Shown here in pieces: positions 1 to 8,607 of a stretch of DNA of 64,000 nucleotides. How positions within the stretch are numbered: the stretch's first letter is position 1; each line of letters opens with the position of its first letter. The notes beneath the pieces were generated by a model, which did no database searches, was not told the DNA's origin, and saw only the letters and a list, made by a program, of their open reading frames with translations. A program made the position numbers and the translations under genes. The stretch lies in assembly GCA_947498155.1 (NCBI GenBank), contig CANMJD010000002.1:496001-560000 (forward strand), given 5' to 3'. This DNA is from an uncultured Pseudoruegeria sp. (lineage in GTDB: Bacteria > Pseudomonadota > Alphaproteobacteria > Rhodobacterales > Rhodobacteraceae).

Positions 1-1209
1 TTGTTCCACAAAGCAATGGCCTTGGCGACCGTGGGCGATTTTGAAGGGGCGGATGAGATATTCTCAGGCGATACGGGGGTGATGTTGCAGGCCACACGGC
101 GCGGTATTATGGCCCACGCTCAGATTCTGAGCCAGCTGGAGCGCGGCGATGACGCGATTGAACTGATCGACGCGATTGCGGGTCGTGATCTTGACCCTGA
201 ACTGCAGGCCTTACGCGCCCGACTGGCGGCAGGCGAAACTGTCGATTTTGACATTGTGCGCACGCCGCAAGAAGGGCTGGGAGAGGTCTTTTTCATGGTG
301 GCCGAAGCCCTGCGCGCAGAGGCATTGCCAACCTATACGCTGATGTATTCACGCATGTCCGAAGTGCTGAACCCGAGCCAGATAGAATCACTCTTGCAAA
401 GCGCCTCCCTGCTCGAAGAGTTGAAGCGCTTTGATCTGGCGACCGAAACCTACGCCAAAGTGCCTGCGGATCATCCGTCTTTTCACGCGGTTGAATTGGG
501 GCGTTCCGAAGCCCTGCGTCTGGCGGGCAATCCGGAGGCTTCGCTTGAGGTACTCAAACAGCTGAGCAAAACCCATGGGGTGCTGCCGATCGTGCATTAT
601 ACGCTGGGCGACCGGTATCGTCAGATGGGTGAGTTTGACGCCGCCGCCGCCGCCTATGACCGCGCGCTAGAGCTTTATGGCGACCCAGAACCGTCGCATT
701 GGTTTATCTACTACGCCCGAGGCATTTCCCACGAACGCGAGAAACGCTGGGATCTGGCCGACGCCGATTTTCGGCAGTCCCTCGCCTTGGTTCCCGATCA
801 GCCACAGGTCCTGAATTACCTTGGCTATTCGTTGGTGGAGCGGGGCGAGAAGCTGGATGAAGCCTTGGGGATGATCGAAACTGCCGTCGCGGCGCGTCCG
901 AATGATGGCTATATTACCGATTCTCTGGGCTGGGTGCTGTATCGTCTGGGCCGCTACGAAGAGGCCGTGGGCCATATGGAACGCGCGGCCGAACTGATGC
1001 CGGTTGATCCGATTGTGAATGACCATCTCGGGGATGTTTATTGGGCCGTGGGTCGCCATCTGGAGGCCGAGTTCCAGTGGAAACGGGCCTTGTCCTTTGA
1101 TCCCGAAGAGCAAGAGGCCGACCGCATCCGGCGCAAGTTAGAGGTGGGTCTGGATGTTGTGCTCGAAGAGGAAGGCGAAGCGCCGATTCCCGTCGCCCAT
1201 GACGGTTAA
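1..1209 (+). CDS. TPR-repeat protein, 5' end outside window
   Basis: The reading frame is open from the first base, so the N-terminus lies upstream and no start can be assigned. The 402 visible residues are helical repeats. The last ~180 residues hold clear tetratricopeptide motifs (pairs such as LNYLGYSLVERG, ITDSLGWVLYRLG and VNDHLGDVYWAVG, each followed by an EA..-..A..-P helix). Such proteins are usually periplasmic or membrane-attached scaffolds in alphaproteobacteria, but no signal peptide can be seen here. The stop overlaps the start of ispE by 11 nt in another frame, which suggests co-transcription and translational coupling. The partner and precise role cannot be told. Confidence 0.85.
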   Translation: MFHKAMALATVGDFEGADEIFSGDTGVMLQATRRGIMAHAQILSQLERGDDAIELIDAIAGRDLDPELQALRARLAAGETVDFDIVRTPQEGLGEVFFMVAEALRAEALPTYTLMYSRMSEVLNPSQIESLLQSASLLEELKRFDLATETYAKVPADHPSFHAVELGRSEALRLAGNPEASLEVLKQLSKTHGVLPIVHYTLGDRYRQMGEFDAAAAAYDRALELYGDPEPSHWFIYYARGISHEREKRWDLADADFRQSLALVPDQPQVLNYLGYSLVERGEKLDEALGMIETAVAARPNDGYITDSLGWVLYRLGRYEEAVGHMERAAELMPVDPIVNDHLGDVYWAVGRHLEAEFQWKRALSFDPEEQEADRIRRKLEVGLDVVLEEEGEAPIPVAHDG

Positions 1210-2038
1210 GGAATTTGCGCCGGCCAAAATTAACCTGAGCCTGCATGTCACCGGACAATTGCTTAACGGCTATCACCTACTGGATTCACTGGTGGTTTTT
1301 GCAGAAATCGGTGACCGGCTCACGTTATCTTCGGCGACTGAGACCGGTTTGACCGTCACCGGCCCAAGGGCCAAAGGGGTGCCAGTGGATGGCCGCAATC
1401 TGGTGCTAAAGGCTGCTGCACTTTACCCCGGGCTAAGGGCGGATATCAGGTTGGACAAACATCTGCCTGCGGCCTCTGGAATTGGCGGCGGATCATCGGA
1501 TGCGGCGGCGACGTTGCGGGGGCTTGCGCGTTTGGGCAACCTTGGGCTGCCTACCGATGCTGCGGTGCTGTCCCTTGGGGCTGACGTGCCGGTGTGCCTC
1601 GCGGGGCAGCCCTGCCGCATGCAGGGGATCGGCGATGAATTGACCGCATTGCCAGCTTTGCCGGACGGCTATCTCGTCTTGGTGAACCCGTTGGTTGAGG
1701 TCGCCACGGCGGATGTGTTCAAAGCCCTGCCTCGCAAGGATAACAGCGCCATGCCCGCCGTTGTGCCAGCATTCGCGCGGTTTGAGGATTTTATCGACTT
1801 CCTTGCAGAGCAACGTAATGATCTGCAGGCACCGGCGATTGTGCAGCAGCCGGTGATTTCAGATGTTCTACAGGCCCTTATGGACACCGAGGGTTGCGCC
1901 TTGGCGCGGATGTCCGGATCGGGTGCCACCTGTTTTGGCCTCTACCCAACGCAGAAAGCCGCACAACAGGCGCAGCAGGTCATTGCCGGGTTGCACCCCC
2001 ATTGGTGGGCTTCATCCGGCCCGATGCGACGGGTTTAG
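1199..2038 (+). CDS. ispE: 4-diphosphocytidyl-2-C-methyl-D-erythritol kinase
   Basis: GHMP-family kinase of the non-mevalonate (MEP) isoprenoid pathway: phosphorylates CDP-methylerythritol at the 2-OH with ATP in the cytosol. The N-terminus carries the family signature FAPAKINLSLHVTG (Lys10), and residues 93-103 are the ATP-binding loop SGIGGGSSDAA. The 279-residue length is normal. An upstream in-frame ATG at 1154 would add 15 residues with no family match, so the ATG at 1199, directly before the FAPAKINL motif, is preferred. It overlaps the upstream TPR gene, and its 3' end overlaps the convergent prenyl synthase gene by 4 nt; both genes serve isoprenoid synthesis. Confidence 0.95.
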   Translation: MTVKEFAPAKINLSLHVTGQLLNGYHLLDSLVVFAEIGDRLTLSSATETGLTVTGPRAKGVPVDGRNLVLKAAALYPGLRADIRLDKHLPAASGIGGGSSDAAATLRGLARLGNLGLPTDAAVLSLGADVPVCLAGQPCRMQGIGDELTALPALPDGYLVLVNPLVEVATADVFKALPRKDNSAMPAVVPAFARFEDFIDFLAEQRNDLQAPAIVQQPVISDVLQALMDTEGCALARMSGSGATCFGLYPTQKAAQQAQQVIAGLHPHWWASSGPMRRV

Positions 2039-3033
2039 CTGATACGGGCCACGACGTAATCGGCGATATCAACGAGTGTATCGCGCAATTCATGGTCTGG
2101 CAGCGTGCGGATGGCAGCTTGGGCCTTGGCGGCCCATGCCATCGCTTCCTGACGGGTTTCTTCCAGCGTATCGTATTTATGCAGTAGCGTCAGCGCATGC
2201 TCGAGATCACCGTCCTGTTGTTTGCGTTTTTCGATGACGCGCACCCAGAATTCACGTTCTTCTTCGGTGGCTTTGGCCACAGCCTTGATCACTGGCAGGG
2301 TCAGTTTGCCTTCGCGGAAATCATCGCCGATGTTTTTACCGGTCTGCGCGGCAATGCCGCCGTAATCCAGCAGATCATCCACGATCTGAAAGCTGATTCC
2401 AAGCGCGTCGCCATAGGTGAACAGCGCCTGTACGATTCCCTCGTCGGCCTCTGCAATGACACCGCCCACCTGGGTTGCAGCCGAAAACAGCGCCGCCGTT
2501 TTGCCGCGAATGACCTGCATGTAAATCGCTTCATCCGTGTTTAGATCCTGCGCGGCGGTCAGTTGCAGTACTTCGCCTTCGGCAATCGTCGCAGAGGCAT
2601 TGGACAAAATATCTAGGACCCGCAAATTGCCGGTTTCAACCATCAACTGGAAAGCCCGTGAAAACAGATAGTCACCCACCAGAACAGAGGATTTATTATC
2701 CCACAACAGATTGGCCGTTGGCCGCCCGCGCCGTTGAGCACTTTCATCAACGACATCATCATGCAGTAGGGTGGCCGTGTGAATAAATTCTACGGTCGCA
2801 GCCAGATTTAAGTGGTATTCCCCTTGATAGCCACACATCCGCGCCGCTGCGAGGGTCAGCATCGGGCGCAGCCGTTTACCGCCCGCATCGACAAGGTGTT
2901 TTGTGACCTGCGGAATGCGCGGCGCATGTTCGGAGGCCATGCGTTCACTGATCAGCACATTAACAGCCGACAAATCGTCGGATAAATAGGCGCTCAGGCG
3001 CTCGTGGGGTTTCACCGTGCTATCCAATGCCAT
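2035..3033 (-). CDS. trans-polyprenyl diphosphate synthase (ubiquinone side chain type)
   Basis: Class I all-trans prenyltransferase that extends farnesyl diphosphate with isopentenyl diphosphate, most likely to the octa/decaprenyl chain of ubiquinone. The first aspartate-rich motif LLHDDVVDES (Asp92-Asp93) and the second, FQIVDDLLDYGG, are both intact, as is the GGKRLRP substrate loop (residues 51-57). At 332 residues it fits the long-chain synthases rather than the ~290-residue geranyl/farnesyl enzymes. A GTG one codon upstream (3036) is a possible alternative start. Chain length cannot be read from sequence alone. It is convergent with ispE. Confidence 0.9.
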   Translation of the reverse strand: MALDSTVKPHERLSAYLSDDLSAVNVLISERMASEHAPRIPQVTKHLVDAGGKRLRPMLTLAAARMCGYQGEYHLNLAATVEFIHTATLLHDDVVDESAQRRGRPTANLLWDNKSSVLVGDYLFSRAFQLMVETGNLRVLDILSNASATIAEGEVLQLTAAQDLNTDEAIYMQVIRGKTAALFSAATQVGGVIAEADEGIVQALFTYGDALGISFQIVDDLLDYGGIAAQTGKNIGDDFREGKLTLPVIKAVAKATEEEREFWVRVIEKRKQQDGDLEHALTLLHKYDTLEETRQEAMAWAAKAQAAIRTLPDHELRDTLVDIADYVVARIS

Positions 3034-3088
3034 CACGCTCTCGTCACTGCTCTCGACAAAATAGGGTTGCGCGCCTTATGTGAGACGT

Positions 3089-3313
3089 ATGAAAGAATTG
3101 ATGCGAACGAACGATCCAACTCTCATTGCCTTTGCCAAAGCGCTGCTTCAGGGAGAGGGTATAGACTGCTTTGAAATGGACGTAAATATGAGCGTTCTCG
3201 AAGGGTCCATTGGCGTGCTGCCCCGCAGGGTTCTGGTGCACCGGAAAGATTACTTTTCGGCGGCGGCGGTGCTGCGGGACAATGATATTCCGGTCTCCGA
3301 GAACGCGCGGTGA
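3089..3313 (+). CDS. DUF2007-family small protein
   Basis: A 74-residue cytosolic protein of the DUF2007 family (annotated elsewhere as putative signal-transducing protein). It has the typical opening MKELMRTNDP followed by a helix (LIAFAKALLQGEGI), then a strand-rich half ending RVLVHRKDYFSAAAVLRD. A GTG at 3080 would add three residues; the ATG at 3089 matches the usual family N-terminus. The stop overlaps the GTG of the methyltransferase gene (GTGA, 4 nt), a pairing that implies a shared transcript. Function unknown; the family is often found beside this methyltransferase in alphaproteobacteria (from memory). Confidence 0.8.
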   Translation: MKELMRTNDPTLIAFAKALLQGEGIDCFEMDVNMSVLEGSIGVLPRRVLVHRKDYFSAAAVLRDNDIPVSENAR

Positions 3314-4098
3314 GCGATGGCGCTCTGACGCAGGACCGGTTTCTGGGGGGCAAAGTGCAGATTTGGCAGCCCAAACAGGGCTACCGTGCCGGTGCGGACC
3401 CTGTTTTCCTTGCGGCTTCTACACCGGCGCAGGCCGGTCAATCGGTGCTGGAGCTGGGTTGCGGGGCGGGAGTTGCAAGCCTGTGTCTTGGCCGGCGTGT
3501 CGCCGGTTTGACCCTGAACGGGGTCGAGCTGCAACCGGAATATGCCGCGCTGGCGCGTCGCAACGCCACAGAAAACAACATTGATTTCAACGTCTATGAG
3601 GCCGATCTGGTCAAATTGCCTACCGCCCTGCGGGAACGCAGATTTCACCATGTGATTGCTAATCCTCCTTATTATCTTGGTGCACGCGGGGTGAAATCCG
3701 GCAAATCCGGTCGCGATACGGCGCTTTGGGAAGAAACGCCGCTCTCGATCTGGTTGGAGGTTGCCGCAAAGCGGCTGGCCCCAAAGGGCGTGCTGAGCCT
3801 GATTCAGGACGCCGCGCGCCTGCCGGATGTGCTGCAGGCGTTGCCAAAAACCGTTGGAAGTCTTGAGATTCTACCGCTTTCAGCTCGCGTGGGACGTCGG
3901 GCGCGGCGTATATTGCTGCGCGCCCGCAAAGGCGGCAATGCCGAATTCTGTCTGCATGCGCCGCTTACGCTTCATAATGGTGCGGCGCATCTGTCTGATT
4001 TCGATGACTATTCCGACACGGTCAAAGGCATTTTACGAGATGCGGAACCGCTCGTGTTTCCGGCGGTTCGCAAAGGGAATGGGCAAAGAAATGTCTAA
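3310..4098 (+). CDS. TrmN6-like adenine-N6 methyltransferase
   Basis: SAM-dependent methyltransferase of the YfiC/TrmN6 type, which in Escherichia coli methylates A37 of tRNA1(Val). Residues ~45-55 hold the SAM-binding loop ELGCGAGVASLCLG, and the catalytic NPPY motif (IANPPYYLGARG) lies near residue 117, as expected for N6-adenine chemistry. The start is a GTG that overlaps the preceding stop. At 262 residues it is close to the E. coli protein. The exact tRNA substrate is inferred from family membership only. Confidence 0.82.
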   Translation: MSDGALTQDRFLGGKVQIWQPKQGYRAGADPVFLAASTPAQAGQSVLELGCGAGVASLCLGRRVAGLTLNGVELQPEYAALARRNATENNIDFNVYEADLVKLPTALRERRFHHVIANPPYYLGARGVKSGKSGRDTALWEETPLSIWLEVAAKRLAPKGVLSLIQDAARLPDVLQALPKTVGSLEILPLSARVGRRARRILLRARKGGNAEFCLHAPLTLHNGAAHLSDFDDYSDTVKGILRDAEPLVFPAVRKGNGQRNV

Positions 4099-4173
4099 GT
4101 TTAATCATCTCGCCGGAAGAGCGTGACACGACTCATTTTCTGTGGTGCACTTGTGACGTTGATGTAACAAATC

Positions 4174-4179
4174 AGGAGG
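4174..4179 (+). promoter_or_regulatory. strong Shine-Dalgarno for DUF465 gene
   Basis: AGGAGG lies 6 nt before the ATG at 4186. It fixes the start of this very short gene and argues that it is translated. Confidence 0.7.
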
Positions 4180-4185
4180 ACGACA

Positions 4186-4353
4186 ATGAGTGTGACCGCA
4201 CACGTGACGGAACTTCAGAGGAAGCACCAAGCCCTTTCGGAAAGGGTTGAGGTAGCGCTTCGCACCCCTTCAATGAGTGACATAGAAATTGCCGAGATGA
4301 AGAAACAAAAGCTGCGTTTGAAGGAAGAAATCCAGCGATTGTCGACTGTCTAA
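4186..4353 (+). CDS. DUF465 (YdcH-type) small helical protein
   Basis: A 55-residue protein starting MSVTAHVTELQRKHQALSER and ending EEIQRLSTV. It is rich in Lys, Glu, Gln and Leu with a heptad-like pattern, as in the DUF465/YdcH family of short coiled-coil proteins: an N-terminal helix (ELQRKHQALSERVE), a short P-containing turn, and a second helix (IAEMKKQKLRLKEEIQRL). A perfect AGGAGG precedes the ATG. The stop TAA abuts the stop of the convergent exporter gene without a spacer. Molecular role unknown. Confidence 0.85.
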   Translation: MSVTAHVTELQRKHQALSERVEVALRTPSMSDIEIAEMKKQKLRLKEEIQRLSTV

Positions 4354-5214
4354 CTAAATGGCGCTGGCGCGTGCCGCCAGCGCAGCCCCTGCGGTGATCA
4401 ATATCGCCGCCCCCAAGAGTGGCCAGCTTGGGGATGCAACGCCGGCCAACACCAGTATCAGCGTTGACAACAACGGGGCCGCATAGGAGGCCACGCCAAG
4501 TAATTGGATGTCGCCCTGTTTTACGCCAATGTCCCATATATAAAAGGCCAGTCCAACCGGACCAAACCCCAGGCCCAGGATCGAAACCCATCCCGATAGG
4601 GTGGCGGGCCAGACGGTGTCTTCTACCATCATATGCGCCACGGCCGAGAACAGCGCGGTGGCAAGGCAGAAGACCGAGACAGAGGCGGTAGGCACAGAAC
4701 CAAGGCGACGTGACAGAACCGAATAGCCTGCCCATGTGAGCGCGGCGATAAAGGCGAGCGCAAAACCGGGCAGGGCGTCCGGATCTAACCCGCCAATATT
4801 TTGCACAACAATCAGGGCGGCCCCCAGAAACCCGATACAGCCGCCAAGGACATGGCCGGTTTTCAGTTGTTCTCCGGGCAGAAATCCCGAAAACAGCACG
4901 ATCAAAAGCGGCCAGAGATAGGCGATCAGCCCGGCTTCGGCGGCGGGTGCAAGCCTAAGGGCGGAAAAATACAGCAGATGATAGCCGCACAGCCCGATCG
5001 CGCCAAATGCATAGACCTTCCAGCTTATGCCGCGCAGCGGTGAAAAACCGGTGCTGCCTGCGGTCCAGATCAGCCCGATCAACCCGCCGATGGTAAAACA
5101 CATCGCATTCAATTGCAGCGGCGGCACCGGGGCCGACCCAACGGTGAGCAAGGCCAGCAACGACCAGAGCATAACCGCACCAAAGCCGATCAGGGTCGCG
5201 CGATTTCGTGTCAT
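4354..5214 (-). CDS. DMT-superfamily EamA exporter (YddG-like)
   Basis: Inner-membrane transporter of 286 residues with about ten hydrophobic segments in two EamA repeats. The opening MTRNRATLIGFGAVMLWSLL and the second-repeat segment LTWAGYSVLSRRL are typical of the family. YddG-type members export aromatic amino acids; others carry different metabolites, so the substrate is open. Its ATG overlaps the stop of the upstream LysR gene by 4 nt (ATGA), so the two form an operon. The LysR protein is therefore the likely regulator, and an exported amino acid or analogue the likely inducer. Confidence 0.85.
   Translation of the reverse strand: MTRNRATLIGFGAVMLWSLLALLTVGSAPVPPLQLNAMCFTIGGLIGLIWTAGSTGFSPLRGISWKVYAFGAIGLCGYHLLYFSALRLAPAAEAGLIAYLWPLLIVLFSGFLPGEQLKTGHVLGGCIGFLGAALIVVQNIGGLDPDALPGFALAFIAALTWAGYSVLSRRLGSVPTASVSVFCLATALFSAVAHMMVEDTVWPATLSGWVSILGLGFGPVGLAFYIWDIGVKQGDIQLLGVASYAAPLLSTLILVLAGVASPSWPLLGAAILITAGAALAARASAI
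4361..4383. repeat. 9-bp inverted repeat at convergent gene ends
   Basis: GCGCTGGCG at 4361-4369 and CGCCAGCGC at 4375-4383 form a perfect stem with a 5-nt loop. It lies just past the DUF465 stop, inside the last codons of the convergent exporter gene. It could slow transcription from the left, but no U-run follows in either direction, so termination is uncertain. Confidence 0.35.
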
Positions 5215-6158
5215 GTGGGGCGTACCTCTTCGGCGGAAACGAATGTGAACCTGTCATTGATATGTGATAGTTTCGCGATTTCGTCCAGCATCCAGTCCCG
5301 CAACGCCTTGATTGCGGGGCGTTCTTGAGCGCCCTGACGGCAAATGAACCGGAAATTCGCATCTGTGGTCAACGCGGTATCAAAGGGGGCGACAAGGCGG
5401 CCTTCGGCGATGTCCTTGATCACCAGACTGCGCCGCCCCAACGCCACACCTGCGCCGCTTAGGGCCGCGTCAACTGCGTGGTCGGCTTGGGAAAAACGTG
5501 GGCCGGTGGCGGGGGTGAAATCGTCGCCGACGGCGCGAAACCACGCCGCCCAGTCGCAAGGCGGATCAAGAAAAGCGGTTGAATCATCATATAGAAACGT
5601 CGCGGATTTAAGGGCCTCGATCGTATTATAGCGCGCCGCAAGATCCGGGTGTAAAACCGGTGTCATCCACTCAAAGGCAAGGGGATGAGAGTACAGTCCT
5701 GTATCCGGCCCAAGCCCAAAACGGATGGCCACATCAATGTCGTCCCGATCAAAATCGACAATCCTAAGATTTGCGCTGAACCGAAGCTCTACATCGGGAT
5801 GATCCTGTGCGAATTGATACAGGCGCGGTGCCAGCCATTTTGACGTAAAGGCGGGCCCCGCTGTGATGATCAGGGTCTGCGTATCCACGATCCGCTGGGC
5901 CGAGCGCCACGCATTTTGCAAGGTCGCGAACCCGTCGCTGGCGCCGGGCGACAGGGTTTTGCCTGCTTGCGTCAGGCTTACGGCGCGGTTGTGGCGGTGA
6001 AACAGCGGACTGCCCAGATGCGCTTCCAAGGTTTTGATCTGAAAGCTCAGGGCGGCGGGCGTCACATTCAGCTCGGCTGCTGCTTGCGCAAAGCTGAGGT
6101 GACGGGCAGCAGCCTCAAAGGCACGAAAGGCGGTCAGGGGGGGGAGTCGATTGCTCAT
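5211..6158 (-). CDS. LysR-type regulator, GcvA subgroup
   Basis: DNA-binding regulator of 315 residues. Residues 1-60 form the winged helix-turn-helix, with the GcvA-subgroup opening RLPPLTAFRAFEAAARHLSF, the recognition helix region AELNVTPAALSFQIKTLE and the wing LFHRHNRAVSLTQAG. The rest is the two-lobed co-inducer domain. It is co-transcribed with the downstream DMT exporter. Unlike many LysR genes it is not divergent from its presumed target, so autoregulation of the whole operon is likely. Confidence 0.88.
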   Translation of the reverse strand: MSNRLPPLTAFRAFEAAARHLSFAQAAAELNVTPAALSFQIKTLEAHLGSPLFHRHNRAVSLTQAGKTLSPGASDGFATLQNAWRSAQRIVDTQTLIITAGPAFTSKWLAPRLYQFAQDHPDVELRFSANLRIVDFDRDDIDVAIRFGLGPDTGLYSHPLAFEWMTPVLHPDLAARYNTIEALKSATFLYDDSTAFLDPPCDWAAWFRAVGDDFTPATGPRFSQADHAVDAALSGAGVALGRRSLVIKDIAEGRLVAPFDTALTTDANFRFICRQGAQERPAIKALRDWMLDEIAKLSHINDRFTFVSAEEVRPT

Positions 6159-6270
6159 ATCACTTAAGTAAAACTAAATTGAAGCATTGAAAAGTCTCGT
6201 TTGAAAGCTGGGATTGGGATCGTCATATTGGTTTCAGTTAATAGATACTTTCCATCAAAGGAAGCGCACC

Positions 6271-6387
6271 ATGATCGAAGCCACAACAGATACCCGAACA
6301 CGAGATGCCATCCGCGCCGCCCACGCCCATCGCGGAGCAGCCTTTGCGGGCCTCTGGCACAAACTGTTTATCCGCACGTCCCGCTGA
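6271..6387 (+). CDS. 38-residue hypothetical protein
   Basis: A short reading frame, opening MIEATTDTRTRDAIRAAHAH and ending FIRTSR, preceded by AAAGGAAG (6257-6264) at a workable distance. It is basic and alanine-rich, with a single probable helix carrying Arg/His and an aromatic C-terminal patch (FAGLWHKLF). It is followed at once by a strong terminator hairpin, which supports a real short transcript between the divergent LysR gene and convergent phbB. No family was recognised with certainty. Confidence 0.5.
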   Translation: MIEATTDTRTRDAIRAAHAHRGAAFAGLWHKLFIRTSR

Positions 6388-6414
6388 TCGTTTCCAGTGA
6401 AAAGCGGACAAAAG

Positions 6415-6450
6415 AAAGGGCCGACGCCAAAATGGCAGCGGCCCTTTCGT
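6415..6450. terminator. Rho-independent terminator between small ORF and phbB
   Basis: AAAGGGCCG (6415-6423) pairs perfectly with CGGCCCTTT (6439-6447), with a 15-nt loop and a T-rich tail on the + strand (TTTCGTTTCTC). The A-rich left flank may also let it work on the - strand for phbB. Confidence 0.75.
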
Positions 6451-6471
6451 TTCTCAAAAAACGCCAAAGCG

Positions 6472-7197
6472 TTAGATCATATACTGCCCGCCATTGGCGG
6501 AAATTGTAGAACCGGTGATGAAGCCGGCGTCATCGGCAGCAAGGAATGCCACGCAGCGCGCCATTTCGTCGGCTTCGCCAAGGCGACCGACCGGAATTTG
6601 CGGCAGAATGACTTCGTTCATGACTTTTTCAGGAATCGTGCTCATCATGTCGGTGTTGATGTAGCCCGGGCAGATCACGTTGACCGTGATGCCAGCGCGC
6701 GCGCCTTCTTGGGCAAGGGCTTTGGTAAAGCCAATGTCACCGGCTTTGGCGGCGGCGTAATTGGCTTGGGCAAACTGGCCCTTTTGACCGTTGATCGAGG
6801 AAATCGTGATCACGCGGCCGAATTTGCGTTCGCGCATGCCACCCCAGACGTTGTGGGTCATGTTGAAAACGCCCGACAGGTTGGTGTCGATGACTTCCTG
6901 CCACTGTTGCGGGGTCATCCGGTGGAACGGCGCGTCGCGGGTGATGCCCGCGTTGTTAACCAGAATGTCAACGGGGCCGACTTCGGCTTCGACTTTGCTG
7001 ATCCCGTCTTTACAGGCGTCATAATCGCCGACGGACCATTTATACGTCTTGATGCCGGTTTCGGCAGTAAAGGCAGCAGCGGCTTCGTCGTTGCCGCCAT
7101 AAGTGGCGGCGACATTATAGCCGTCGGCCTTTAGTCGTTTTGCGATCGCGGCACCAATGCCGCGGGTGCCACCGGTTACAAGGGCTGTTTTGGCCAT
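6472..7197 (-). CDS. phbB: acetoacetyl-CoA reductase
   Basis: NADPH-dependent short-chain dehydrogenase that reduces acetoacetyl-CoA to (R)-3-hydroxybutyryl-CoA for polyhydroxybutyrate storage. It has the cofactor loop TGGTRGIG (residues 8-15), NNAGITRD, the catalytic Ser-Tyr-Lys set (ISSINGQKGQ..NYAAAKAG) and the C-terminal GGQYM typical of PhaB. At 241 residues it is full length. It lies downstream of phbA on the same strand, separated by 78 nt that hold a hairpin. The polymerase gene phaC is not in the window. Confidence 0.95.
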   Translation of the reverse strand: MAKTALVTGGTRGIGAAIAKRLKADGYNVAATYGGNDEAAAAFTAETGIKTYKWSVGDYDACKDGISKVEAEVGPVDILVNNAGITRDAPFHRMTPQQWQEVIDTNLSGVFNMTHNVWGGMRERKFGRVITISSINGQKGQFAQANYAAAKAGDIGFTKALAQEGARAGITVNVICPGYINTDMMSTIPEKVMNEVILPQIPVGRLGEADEMARCVAFLAADDAGFITGSTISANGGQYMI

Positions 7198-7243
7198 GGG
7201 GCGTCCTCCTCCCAGAAGATAATCAAATTTCCGAAACTAATTC

Positions 7244-7268
7244 GGGCGCGCAATATTGTTGCGCGCCC
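7244..7268. repeat. hairpin in the phbA-phbB intergenic space
   Basis: GGGCGCGCAA (7244-7253) and TTGCGCGCCC (7259-7268) form a perfect 10-bp stem with a 5-nt loop. A run of T follows only on the + strand, opposite to the operon. In the phbA-phbB message it would be a stable intercistronic hairpin, so a role in mRNA stability or partial attenuation is more likely than full termination. Confidence 0.55.
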
Positions 7269-7275
7269 ATTTTTA

Positions 7276-8451
7276 TTAGTCGCGTTCAACGCAAAGCGCA
7301 ACACCCATACCGCCACCGATACACAAGGTCGCAAGACCTTTTTTGGCGTCGCGTCGCTGCATTTCAAACAGCAATGTGTTCAGGACCCGACAGCCAGAGG
7401 CGCCGATGGGGTGACCGATTGCAATCGCGCCGCCATTGACGTTCACGATAGCCGGATCCCAGCCCATTTCTTTGTTGACCGCACAGGCCTGTGCAGCAAA
7501 GGCTTCGTTGGCTTCCACCAGGTCCAGATCGTTTACGCTCCAACCGGCTTTCTCCAGTGCTTTGCGCGACGCATAGATCGGGCCAACGCCCATGATGGAC
7601 GGGTCAAGACCGGCCGTGGCGTAGGAGGCGATGCGGGCCAATGGCTGCAGACCGCGTTTTTCAGCATTATCCGCGCTCATCAACAAGGTGGCGGCAGCAC
7701 CATCGTTCAAGCCGGATGCGTTTGCGGCAGTGACCGACCCGTCTTTGGTGAAAGCCGGGCGCAGTTTTTGCATGGCTTCCATGGTGGCACCGTGGCGGAT
7801 GTATTCGTCTTTATCGACGATGATATCACCCTTGCGCGTTTTCACAGTGAAGGCTGCAATTTCATCCTCGAACTTACCGGCCTTTTGCGCGGCTTCGGCT
7901 TTGTTTTGCGAGGCTACGGCGAATTCATCCTGCATTTCGCGGGTGATTTCCCATTTATTGGCAACGTTCTCAGCGGTCTGACCCATGTGGTAGCCGTTGA
8001 ACGCATCCCAAAGCCCGTCACGGATCATCGAGTCAATGAACTTCATGTCGCCCATTTTCTGACCATTGCGCAAGTTGGCGACATGGGCGGACATCGACAT
8101 GTTTTCCTGACCACCGGCAATTACGATATCAGAATCGCCGAGTTGAATGTGCTGGGCACCCAAAGCCACGGCACGCAGGCCCGAGCCGCAGACCTGATTG
8201 ATGCCCCAAGCGGCGGCTTCTTGGGCAAGGCCTGCATTGATATGGGCTTGACGGGCGGGGTTTTGGCCCTGTCCGGCGGTCAGGACCTGACCCAGAATAG
8301 TTTCAGAGACTTCGCCTTTTTCAATACCGGCGCGTTCTACTACAGCTTCAATGACTGTGGCGCCAAGGTCGTGGGCGGGGGTATTGGCAAATGAGCCTAA
8401 AAAAGAACCGACGGCCGTACGGGCCGCGGAGGCGATAACAACATTGGTCAT
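7276..8451 (-). CDS. phbA: acetyl-CoA C-acetyltransferase (beta-ketothiolase)
   Basis: Biosynthetic thiolase condensing two acetyl-CoA to acetoacetyl-CoA, the first step of polyhydroxybutyrate synthesis. The acyl-accepting Cys88 lies in [11 protein letters not shown]; the C-terminal GHPIGASG and CIGGGMG motifs supply the catalytic His and Cys. The ATG at 8451 ([15 protein letters not shown]) has GGAGAGGA upstream and matches family starts; an in-frame upstream start at 8493 would add 14 unrelated residues. Length 391 residues, normal. Confidence 0.95.
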   Translation of the reverse strand: MTNVVIASAARTAVGSFLGSFANTPAHDLGATVIEAVVERAGIEKGEVSETILGQVLTAGQGQNPARQAHINAGLAQEAAAWGINQVCGSGLRAVALGAQHIQLGDSDIVIAGGQENMSMSAHVANLRNGQKMGDMKFIDSMIRDGLWDAFNGYHMGQTAENVANKWEITREMQDEFAVASQNKAEAAQKAGKFEDEIAAFTVKTRKGDIIVDKDEYIRHGATMEAMQKLRPAFTKDGSVTAANASGLNDGAAATLLMSADNAEKRGLQPLARIASYATAGLDPSIMGVGPIYASRKALEKAGWSVNDLDLVEANEAFAAQACAVNKEMGWDPAIVNVNGGAIAIGHPIGASGCRVLNTLLFEMQRRDAKKGLATLCIGGGMGVALCVERD

Positions 8452-8607
8452 GGGGGTGTCCTCTCCCAAATAGTTCAGGCAAGTGGACCACACACGCGCT
8501 GCGCGGCCCGATACTTCGCCGTTGCAGCATCATTCGTAGGGCTTCCGCTGCGTCACGGCAACGGACAGCTTGTCTCAATCAATGGGAAAAAGCGGTTTCA
8601 CACGGTT

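Noticed and set aside
6397-7134. 245-codon frame antisense to phbB
   Set aside because: Runs through a terminator hairpin and against the reductase gene; composition is that of a shadow frame.
7411-8394. 327-codon frame antisense to phbA
   Set aside because: Shadow of the thiolase gene; no recognisable motif and no ribosome-binding site.
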